From JACKCB01 sp964452775 (GTDB taxonomy: Bacteria > Chloroflexota > Anaerolineae > Promineifilales > Promineifilaceae), in assembly GCA_964452775.1 (NCBI GenBank), contig CAYVQP010000001.1:1-64000 (forward strand): a stretch of 64,000 nucleotides of DNA, read 5' to 3'. The notes below the pieces were generated by a model. The model did not search any database. It was not told the origin of the DNA and saw only the letters and a list, made by a program, of their open reading frames with translations. Position numbers and translations under genes: made by a program. Below are positions 8,892 through 15,684 of this stretch, piece after piece (within the stretch, counting starts at the first letter, position 1; the number at the start of each line of letters is the position of its first letter).

Positions 8892-8920
8892 GGCTGAGCA
8901 ATCAGCCGTCTCGGGAGACG
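8892..8920 (-). terminator. Two adjacent hairpins after the acetyltransferase gene
   Basis: Just past the stop of the acetyltransferase gene (minus strand) are a 5-bp stem GTCTC/GAGAC at 8909-8920 and a 7-bp stem CGGCTGA/TCAGCCG with a 4-nt loop at 8892-8909. No strong U-tract follows, so this is only terminator-like. Confidence 0.35.
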
Positions 8921-8924
8921 TGGA

Positions 8925-9494
8925 TCAGAAGCGTGACGGGTCGCCAACTTGCTTGCACATGAGGATATCCGGCCGGCCCAATCCATTGGCGTCCGGCACC
9001 AATCCGCAAACTACATAGCCCAACTTCTGATAGAAGGTGAGCGGATGGGCGCTAAAGGCCGACAGGTTAAGTCCCGCCTCAAGCACATGCGGATAAAGCT
9101 CGCGGCCGGCTACACTGGTCCTGCCCTCCATATCGTCGGTGCCAAGCATGATCGTCATCCCGCCGGCGGCGGCAATACGCTCTTCTAGGGCCCGTACCAG
9201 CTCTGTCCCGACCCCTTTGCGTTGATCGCCCGGCCTGACTGCCAGCGGATGCATCTCCCAGACCAGTGCGTAGTCACGTCTTCCACCTATCCAACCGAGC
9301 ATTTCCCCTTGCTCATTCCAGGCCGCCAGACAGATCGCCCCGGGCTCCAGCGCTTCATGCACTTCGGACAACGCCTCTTCCAGACTGTCAAGGTAGTCAA
9401 TTTGAGCAAATGCCGCGAAGGCAATCTCCGCTGCCGCAGCGATAGCGCGCTCATCATCGGCCGGGAGTTCGGCGACTCTCGCCACTAATGTCAT
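8925..9494 (-). CDS. GNAT acetyltransferase similar to aminoglycoside 6'-N-acetyltransferase AAC(6')-Ii
   Basis: A 189-aa GNAT-fold enzyme that would transfer acetyl from acetyl-CoA to an amine. The acetyl-CoA loop is QRKGVGTEL. The stretch from WEMHPLAVRP through GGMTIMLGTDD, LYPHVLEA, HPLTFYQKLGY and DANGLGRPDI follows, motif by motif, the chromosomal AAC(6')-Ii of Enterococcus faecium as I recall it. This makes an aminoglycoside acetyltransferase or a close relative likely, but the natural substrate is unknown. I chose the ATG at 9494; a longer start would overlap mmuM. It follows mmuM after 22 nt, so the two are probably cotranscribed. Confidence 0.8.
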   Translation of the reverse strand: MTLVARVAELPADDERAIAAAAEIAFAAFAQIDYLDSLEEALSEVHEALEPGAICLAAWNEQGEMLGWIGGRRDYALVWEMHPLAVRPGDQRKGVGTELVRALEERIAAAGGMTIMLGTDDMEGRTSVAGRELYPHVLEAGLNLSAFSAHPLTFYQKLGYVVCGLVPDANGLGRPDILMCKQVGDPSRF

Positions 9495-9516
9495 GTGCTG
9501 TTTTTCCCTTTCCGGA

Positions 9517-10497
9517 TCAGCCGCGCGCTTCCGCAACTGCCGCAGTTGCCAGGGATGCCGCCAGAGCACTGCGCATCTGGCGAATGTGCGCCGGACCAGT
9601 CCGGCAGCAACCGCCAATCAATCTCGCGCCGGCCTCGTACCATGCCGGAGCCTCTTGTCCAAACTCGACTGCATCACTGGTTCCCAGCCAGCAATTATTA
9701 GCCGCATCGTAGCGCTCGCCGGAATTCGGGTAAGCCAGGAGCGGCTTATCGGTCACCTCAGCCAGCACACCCAGCAAATCCGAGACGTACCTCGGCGCAG
9801 TGCAGTTGACGCCTATGGCAACAACCTGAGGCAGCGGCAACAAGGGAGCGACCGCCTCCACAATGCGGGTGCCGTCATTGATATGCTCCGCATCCCGACA
9901 GCTAAGGCTGATCCACGCCGGCCATTCCGGCGTCTCTTGCAGCAGGCGCGCGATTGCCTGCACCTCCAGAGCCGAAGGGATGGTCTCGCAGGCCAATAAG
10001 TCCGCTCTACTCTGGGCGAGCAAGTGCCACCTGGGCCGGTGAATTGCAACCAGTTCGTCCACCGTCAGGCCATATTCGCCCCGATATTCGGATCCGTCGG
10101 CCAGAAAAGCGCCATAAGGGCCAACGCTGGCGGCTACCAGCGGTCGCAGACGATCCTGCCGGTTTTGCTGAATTGACCAATATGTATCCCGAGCTTCCTC
10201 GGCCAGAGTGATCGCGGAAAGTAGCAGCGCCCCGGCTCGCTCCGCGGTCAGGCCCTTCGCCATGAATCCTGCAACTGTCGCCTGATAGCTGGCTGTGATG
10301 ATGCAATCCGCACCGGCCTCCAGATACGCGCTATGCACTCGCGCGATGGCCCCTGGATCGTCCAGCAGTAGCCGGGCTGACCAGAGTGAGTCGCTCAGAT
10401 CATGACCTGCAGCCTCAAGCTCGGTTGCCAGCCCGCCATCAAGCATCAAGAAGCCTTGATGGTGCAAGAAGCGATGTATTACAGACAGTCTCGACAT
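9517..10497 (-). CDS. mmuM: Homocysteine S-methyltransferase (MmuM/BHMT family)
   Basis: A 326-aa zinc-dependent methyltransferase, predicted to methylate homocysteine to methionine using S-methylmethionine, SAM or a betaine-type donor. The start motif LMLDGGLATELEAAGHDL is characteristic. The zinc ligands are seen as the Cys of GVNCTAP and the Cys pair of LIGGCCRTGP near the C-terminus. I chose the ATG at 10497 because it sits just before the conserved domain; a far upstream ATG would run across the divergent lipoprotein gene. The acetyltransferase gene follows. The methyl donor cannot be read from sequence. Confidence 0.88.
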   Translation of the reverse strand: MSRLSVIHRFLHHQGFLMLDGGLATELEAAGHDLSDSLWSARLLLDDPGAIARVHSAYLEAGADCIITASYQATVAGFMAKGLTAERAGALLLSAITLAEEARDTYWSIQQNRQDRLRPLVAASVGPYGAFLADGSEYRGEYGLTVDELVAIHRPRWHLLAQSRADLLACETIPSALEVQAIARLLQETPEWPAWISLSCRDAEHINDGTRIVEAVAPLLPLPQVVAIGVNCTAPRYVSDLLGVLAEVTDKPLLAYPNSGERYDAANNCWLGTSDAVEFGQEAPAWYEAGARLIGGCCRTGPAHIRQMRSALAASLATAAVAEARG

Positions 10498-10576
10498 CTC
10501 GGAGTTAATGTTACGCGCAATTCGTTCGATGTACGAGTGAAGTAAACGTCTCAGAAAGTTGGTGTCGCCGGAACTT

Positions 10577-10602
10577 TTGCGGACGGCGTAATGTGCTAAA
10601 CT
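10577..10602 (+). promoter_or_regulatory. Possible extended -10 promoter for the small lipoprotein gene
   Basis: TGCTAAACT at 10594-10602 gives a TG-extended -10 element, about 44 nt before the lipoprotein ATG. A TTGCGG upstream is only 14 nt away, too close for a normal -35, so the extended -10 carries the call. Confidence 0.35.
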
Positions 10603-10645
10603 ATCGGCACGTGTAAATGGGGAGCGCATGGAAGAGGGATATTCA

Positions 10646-11071
10646 ATGAAACTAAGTGTCGGCAAGTCAATCATTCTAATTCTGGTTGTAGTCCTCCTTC
10701 TGGCGGCCTGCGGTGGAGGCTCCTCTTCAGGACCCAGCGACGAAGATGTCGAAACCGAAGTGGATCCAGAGACCGGCCTGATGATCAATCCCCTACAAGA
10801 TCCTGGTGGGCCCTTCATAGTTGAAGGCGTGATCAATAGCCTGACACTGACTCCACAGACCAGCCCTGAGTTCGTGATCAAGGCGGACAACGGTAAGAAT
10901 TACCGGATACGTTCTCAGAGTCTGGCCGACACGTATTACGATGATGGCGAGGCGGTGACGCCAAGCCTTATCCGTCAGGGTGAGCGCGTTCGGGCAACCG
11001 TCACCTATGATCCGGCAAAACTCCTCTACTTCACGGACAACTTACTGTTTTTCAGGGCGACTACAGAATAG
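10646..11071 (+). CDS. Small lipoprotein of unknown function
   Basis: A 141-aa protein with a clean lipoprotein signal: MKLSVGK, a hydrophobic run, then LLAACGGG with the lipidated Cys. A short Ser/Asp/Glu-rich linker follows and then a compact beta-rich domain. The phrases FIVEGVINSLTLTP and GERVRATVTYDP suggest an OB-like or DUF5666-like fold that binds nothing I can identify. I chose the ATG at 10646 over an upstream ATG at 10628 because GAAGAGGGA lies just before it. The gene is divergent from mmuM and is followed by a GC-rich hairpin. I do not recognise the family with certainty. Confidence 0.75.
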   Translation: MKLSVGKSIILILVVVLLLAACGGGSSSGPSDEDVETEVDPETGLMINPLQDPGGPFIVEGVINSLTLTPQTSPEFVIKADNGKNYRIRSQSLADTYYDDGEAVTPSLIRQGERVRATVTYDPAKLLYFTDNLLFFRATTE

Positions 11072-11080
11072 CAATTCTAG

Positions 11081-11104
11081 GGCGCGCCATCTGTTTGGCG
11101 CGCC
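11081..11104 (+). terminator. GC-rich hairpin after the lipoprotein gene
   Basis: A 9-bp perfect inverted repeat, GGCGCGCCA / TGGCGCGCC, with a 6-nt loop begins 9 nt after the lipoprotein stop. No U-tract follows, so it may be a terminator or only an mRNA 3' stabiliser. Confidence 0.5.
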
Positions 11105-11249
11105 GCTCTGCCTCGCCGCTTGAGTTCCCGGCTTGAACCGCTGCACAGAACTCGCGCCGGCGATCACTGGCCTCGCGAAGCATATGGCGACTAACTAGAT
11201 CGGAGCTTCCTGTCTCGCTCAAGCAGTCCTTCCCGAGTAAAAGTAGAGC

Positions 11250-12479
11250 ATGCTTGCCGATCGCCGCCTGATCACCATCATACTCATTGTCTTTGTAGGT
11301 ATGGTGGGCGCCGCCATGATCCTGCCCATATTGCCGCTTTACGCCAAGCGGCAATATGATCTGCCCGAACAGGCAATTCCATTGCTGAACACTTCATTTT
11401 TCGCGGCGCAATTCGTGGCTGCGCCGTTCCTGGGTCGCGCCTCGGATCGCTATGGGCGTGTGCCCGTGCTCCTGGCCAGCCAGGTGGGGACTGTGATCAG
11501 TTTCATCCTGCTTGCCATTGCACCCACTGCCGGATGGCTGTTTTTCGCTCGTATACTCGACGGGATCACCGGCGGAAACATAATTGTCGCCCAGGCATAT
11601 ATCACGGACATCACGCCCCGTGAACGCCGGACCGAGGCGCTCGGGTATGTCTTTGCCGTGTTCGGCCTCGGATTTGTTATCGGACCGGCAGTCGGCACGT
11701 TATTGTCCACGACTTTCGGCGTCCGCGTACCCTACATGATTGCCGCTCTTGCGGCTGCTCTCGTCGTTGTGCTCACCCGGCTTACCCTCACTGAATCGCT
11801 TGACTCGGAGCAGCGGGCGCACAATCGCCGGGCAAACAGTGCCGCGCTTAGCTTCGGCTTCTTGATTAGAAATCGCCCGCTCATGCTGATAGTGTTGATT
11901 GCCTTTATCGCCCAGTTTGGGCTGGGGCTCCTCCAGGCTACATTCTCGCTCTTCGGCGATGAGGTTCTCTTTGCCGGCTACGCGCAACGCACCAGGGATA
12001 TGGGCATTGGCCTGTTGCTGGCCGTGATCGGGCTGACGCAGTTCTTGACTCAGGCGGTGTTGATCCGCCGGTTAGCGCCTCGCCTGGGTGATGCGCCGTT
12101 GGTGATTCTGGGGAACACGTCACGCATGGCCGGCCTTTATCTGCTTGCCCTGGCCGCCTCACCCATATTGGGAGCATTCGCTGCCGTTTTCTTTGCGGCC
12201 GGCATGGGTCTGATGATGCCGCCGCTGCAATCGCTTTCGACCCGGACAGTGCCGGACGAATTGCGCGGCGGGGTTCTGGGCATCTACCAGTCCACTCTAA
12301 GCCTGGCCATCATTGTGGGCACAGCGCTGTCCGGCGTGCTCTTTACGATCAATCCTGCCATGCCCTATTGGCTGGGCGGCACTCTCTCGCTCATTGCAAC
12401 CCTTCCAGCCGTGCTTCTGGTGCAGCGCGCCCGCGCGAATCGCCTACTTCCCGCACAGAAGGCGCAGTCCGCCGGCTGA
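11250..12479 (+). CDS. Major facilitator superfamily drug/metabolite exporter (TetA/DHA1-like)
   Basis: A 409-aa polytopic transporter with about 12 hydrophobic segments, typical of the proton-driven DHA1 group. The loop between segments 2 and 3 has the signature GRASDRYGRVPVLL, close to the G-x-x-x-D-R-x-G-R-R consensus. The region DGITGGNIIVAQAYITDITPRERR matches the TetA-like motif at the end of segment 4 and the following loop. FGLGFVIGPAVG matches the antiporter motif C (GxxxGPxxGG). Substrates cannot be predicted from this. No dedicated regulator sits nearby. It converges with pepF, with only 17 nt between the two stops. Confidence 0.88.
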   Translation: MLADRRLITIILIVFVGMVGAAMILPILPLYAKRQYDLPEQAIPLLNTSFFAAQFVAAPFLGRASDRYGRVPVLLASQVGTVISFILLAIAPTAGWLFFARILDGITGGNIIVAQAYITDITPRERRTEALGYVFAVFGLGFVIGPAVGTLLSTTFGVRVPYMIAALAAALVVVLTRLTLTESLDSEQRAHNRRANSAALSFGFLIRNRPLMLIVLIAFIAQFGLGLLQATFSLFGDEVLFAGYAQRTRDMGIGLLLAVIGLTQFLTQAVLIRRLAPRLGDAPLVILGNTSRMAGLYLLALAASPILGAFAAVFFAAGMGLMMPPLQSLSTRTVPDELRGGVLGIYQSTLSLAIIVGTALSGVLFTINPAMPYWLGGTLSLIATLPAVLLVQRARANRLLPAQKAQSAG

Positions 12480-12496
12480 TCAGCTTTGCCTCATAC

Positions 12497-14311
12497 TCAA
12501 CCGGATAAGTGCCGCTCTAATCTGTCTACGTAACTGTCCAGGAGCAAGAACGCCTGTCGCACCGGCTCGGGCGAGCGCATGTCCACCCCGGCTGCCTGCA
12601 ATGCGTCCAACGGGTAGGCTGCATCGCCTGTCTTTAGAAACTCCAAATAGGCGCTAACGGCTCCCTCTTCGCCGGCCAACACCCTCGCCGCCAACGCATT
12701 AGCCGCCGCTATGCCGGTAGTGTATTGGTAGACGTAGAAGTTAGAATACAAGTGGGTTGGGAATTGCGCCCAGGTAATTCCAACGCGCGCCTCGTCCATC
12801 TCTACTTCGTCGCCATAGCCTTCCCGGAACAAGTCAGCCATCAGCTTGTTCATCCCCTGGGCGGTCAGCGCTTCGCCGCGCTCAATACGCTCGTGAAGTT
12901 CCAGTTCGAAGCGAGCCAGGGTAGGCATGATGAAGAAGTAGCGATGGTAATTGGCCATCGCCTCTTCGAGAAGCGCAATCTGCAAATCACGCTCCGGCAT
13001 CGTCCGCAGCAGGTGATCTCGCACCAGCGCCTGATTGAAGTTCGAAGCCACCTCTGCCACGAACAGGGAGTATCGCCCGTAAACAAACGGCTGGTTTCTC
13101 CAGGTGTAGTAGGAGTGCAACGAATGGCCCAGTTCATGGGCCAGGGTACTGAGCGAGAAGACGTCGTCTGTGTAGCTCATCAGAATAAAGGGATGGGTGC
13201 CGTAGGAGCCGGTTGAAAATGCTCCAGAGCGCTTGGCCTTGTTAGGAAAGACATCTACCCAGCGCTGTTCGAGAGTTCCGCGCCGCAACGCCTGCACATA
13301 CTCATCACCCAATGGTCGCATGCCGGCAGCGATCCATTCCACCGCCTGCTCATACGGGACTACCGGCCGGGACGAGGCAAGGGGCGCTTTCGTGTCATAC
13401 ACTTTGAGCGAGTCGTACCCCAGGACCCGGCGGCGTAACCGCCAATATCTATGCCAGACCGGAAGGTTGTCGCGGAAGGCGCTGATCGTGTTGTGGAACA
13501 CCTCCACCGGAATGAAGTTCCTGCCGAGCGAAGCAGCCAGTGAAGAGGAATAGCGGCGAACCCGCGCGTTAAAGACGTCCTGTTTGACTCCCGCCGCCAG
13601 GGCATTGGCCATGGAATGTTGGTGCGCCAGGAAGCCGTCTGCGTAATTCTCAAAGGCCGTGCGCCGGATCTCGCGGTCGGCGTCCGTGAGCAGGGCGGCG
13701 ATCGTTCCCTGAGCGACGGAAGCTGGCGGCTCGGCCGGATCGGTTGAACGGGCCGGTTCAAAAGCCATGTCCGTGTCCGCCAGGATGCCGTGCGTCATGG
13801 ACGCGGTGCGAAAGGGATCGCTCAGCAGGCCAAGCAATTCCTCTACTTCAGCCGAGCGAATATGTTCGCCCTTACGAAATATCGCTTCCAGGTAATGGTC
13901 GTAATCAGCCAGCCGGCCATCAGCCGCCAGCAGACTCTTGGTGGTCTCCTCACCGTTAGCGAGAATCTCCGGTTCCACAAAGGCAAAACCAGACTGAACC
14001 TCAGCCAACAATGCACGCGCCCGTCCCATCATTGCGGACGCCTTCGGATCGCTGGTTTCTACCGTCCAGTAGAGCTGAGCATAGATCAGGATCTTGCCGG
14101 CCAATGCACCCAACGCATCGCGTTCCAACAGGCCGTCCGCCAGACGGCCGGCGTCCGCGGTAAGTTCGCCTTTGAAGCGGGCGAATGTGACCAACCCCTC
14201 TTGCAATTCGCCAATTGCGCTCTCCCATTCATCATCGGACGCGAATATGCTTTGAGCATCCCAGGTATAGTGCGGGTCCACATCAGCGCGATTCAACAGC
14301 TCTCTACTCAT
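12497..14311 (-). CDS. pepF: Oligoendopeptidase F (M3 family metallopeptidase)
   Basis: A 604-aa cytoplasmic zinc peptidase that degrades short peptides. The zinc site HExxH is seen in LAHELGHSLHSYY. The N-terminal oligopeptidase-F domain is recognisable from W-D-AQSIFASDDEWESA and later FENYADGFLAHQHSMANAL, and the length is normal for PepF (about 600 aa). AGGAG precedes the ATG by about 6 nt. The gene stands alone on the minus strand; a short membrane protein gene is divergent from it. Confidence 0.95.
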   Translation of the reverse strand: MSRELLNRADVDPHYTWDAQSIFASDDEWESAIGELQEGLVTFARFKGELTADAGRLADGLLERDALGALAGKILIYAQLYWTVETSDPKASAMMGRARALLAEVQSGFAFVEPEILANGEETTKSLLAADGRLADYDHYLEAIFRKGEHIRSAEVEELLGLLSDPFRTASMTHGILADTDMAFEPARSTDPAEPPASVAQGTIAALLTDADREIRRTAFENYADGFLAHQHSMANALAAGVKQDVFNARVRRYSSSLAASLGRNFIPVEVFHNTISAFRDNLPVWHRYWRLRRRVLGYDSLKVYDTKAPLASSRPVVPYEQAVEWIAAGMRPLGDEYVQALRRGTLEQRWVDVFPNKAKRSGAFSTGSYGTHPFILMSYTDDVFSLSTLAHELGHSLHSYYTWRNQPFVYGRYSLFVAEVASNFNQALVRDHLLRTMPERDLQIALLEEAMANYHRYFFIMPTLARFELELHERIERGEALTAQGMNKLMADLFREGYGDEVEMDEARVGITWAQFPTHLYSNFYVYQYTTGIAAANALAARVLAGEEGAVSAYLEFLKTGDAAYPLDALQAAGVDMRSPEPVRQAFLLLDSYVDRLERHLSG

Positions 14312-14448
14312 TTCAATCTCCTGGCCTCTTTGTACCGATGTATTGTCATTCGTAAGACATTCATTTGAAAGGGCATCATATTATTGACCCGGCAATTCCT
14401 TTATGCAAAAATCCTCCTGGGATTACAATCTTCTCTGGAGATAGTCGT

Positions 14449-14607
14449 ATGGATTTCAACTCGTTGGTAATTGCCATTCCAACCCTGGTGACGGGCCTGG
14501 CGTTGACCGAACTGCTGCGCCGGCGACGAAAAGCTGCCCGCTCGCAACGAGTACCGGCGCGAATCCGAAAAGAGTCCTCTGCTCAACAGGATGATAAGGC
14601 GCGGTAA
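14449..14607 (+). CDS. Small single-span membrane protein
   Basis: A 52-aa protein: one hydrophobic segment (about residues 5-23, LVIAIPTLVTGLALTELL) followed by a very basic tail rich in Arg and Lys. The tail places it as N-out/C-in by the positive-inside rule. CTGGAG lies about 8 nt before the ATG at 14449, and a TACAAT at 14424-14429 could be a -10 element. It is divergent from pepF and 88 nt upstream of the zinc peptidase gene. Function is unknown; its reality rests on the ribosome site and composition. Confidence 0.5.
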   Translation: MDFNSLVIAIPTLVTGLALTELLRRRRKAARSQRVPARIRKESSAQQDDKAR

Positions 14608-14695
14608 TGCAGGCCGGCGTGTTTTCCGGGCCATTATGGGTTACTTCGATCTGTGCGCTGGAGCACCCGGGCGTTTCTAGCTAGGTTAAAAGGCA

Positions 14696-15412
14696 ATGTT
14701 CCTTAATCAGAGCTACATGTTGTTCTTTTTATTTGCTTTGCCGGGCCTGATACTCGGTATTTATGCGCGCTCGCGAGTCAAATCGGCCTTCGACAAGTAC
14801 ATGAAGGTTCGTACACAACGAAATGTCACCGGCGCGCAAGTGGCTCGTTCGCTGCTCGATGCGCAGGGCCTTTACGATGTGGTCATCGAGGAGACTCAGG
14901 GGTTCCTGAGCGACCATTACGACCCGCGCCAGCGCGTGCTTCGATTGAGTCCGGATGTTTACCGCACACCGAGCGTTGCCGCCGCAGGCATCGCCGCACA
15001 CGAGATGGGCCATGCGCTGCAACACGCCAGCGGTTACGCGCCGCTTCATTTGCGGTCCGCCTTTGTGCCGGCGGCGCAGTTTGGCAGCAATTTAGCCCCG
15101 CTGATCTTCATGGCCGGGCTGATGCTTTCGATTTTCGTCAATTCCAACATCGGCCTTGCCATCGCCTGGGTGGGAGTCGGTTTTTTTGCGCTGGCAGTTC
15201 TGTTCACCCTGATCACGCTGCCCGTGGAGTTCAACGCCAGCAAGCGAGCCAAACAGTTGCTGAAGACCAGCGGCACGTTGATCAGCAATGAGGAGATCGC
15301 GGGCGTCAACAAGGTTTTGGACGCGGCTGCCCTTACCTACGTCGCTGCGGCCGTCGCTGCAATCGGACAACTGCTCTACTACGTGTTCCTGCTGTCTGGT
15401 CGCCGGCGTTAG
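14696..15412 (+). CDS. Membrane-bound zinc metallopeptidase (YugP-like)
   Basis: A 238-aa integral membrane peptidase of the neutral zinc metallopeptidase type (Zn_peptidase_2). A first transmembrane segment is followed by a cytoplasmic domain with the HExxH motif (AAHEMGHALQHASGY). Three further hydrophobic segments follow, at about residues 130-150, 155-180 and 215-232. The segment ITLPVEFNASKRAKQLL is typical for the family. A putative AAAAGG site precedes the ATG at 14696. A strong terminator follows. Physiological substrates of this family are largely unknown. Confidence 0.9.
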   Translation: MFLNQSYMLFFLFALPGLILGIYARSRVKSAFDKYMKVRTQRNVTGAQVARSLLDAQGLYDVVIEETQGFLSDHYDPRQRVLRLSPDVYRTPSVAAAGIAAHEMGHALQHASGYAPLHLRSAFVPAAQFGSNLAPLIFMAGLMLSIFVNSNIGLAIAWVGVGFFALAVLFTLITLPVEFNASKRAKQLLKTSGTLISNEEIAGVNKVLDAAALTYVAAAVAAIGQLLYYVFLLSGRRR

Positions 15413-15440
15413 CAACCAGACTCAACAGCTTATTGATCAG

Positions 15441-15463
15441 GCGCTCCCGACGGAGCGCTTTTT
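15441..15463 (+). terminator. Rho-independent terminator of the zinc peptidase gene
   Basis: GCGCTCC / GGAGCGC forms a 7-bp stem with a 4-nt loop, followed directly by five Ts. It lies about 30 nt after the stop. The remainder of the gap to 15684 shows no further gene. Confidence 0.9.
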
Positions 15464-15684
15464 CATTCCCTGCCGGCGGCGAGGAAGCATCGGATGAGAG
15501 CCAGATAAGAATCCATACCGGCCCATCCCTTCGATTCGATGTTATGTTCACATGAACGGGGCATTGCCGTACACTAAAGCATCGTGCCCAAGCGGGAGAC
15601 TGAGCTGTGCGAATTGGCTTCCCTGAAGTTCGCCCTATCTTGATCGCCCCGCAAGTTGCAGTGAGAAGAGGAGCGTGAGGAACG

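Noticed and set aside
10498..10890. Upstream extension of the homocysteine methyltransferase
   Set aside because: It would overlap the divergent lipoprotein gene, and the conserved domain begins just after the ATG at 10497.
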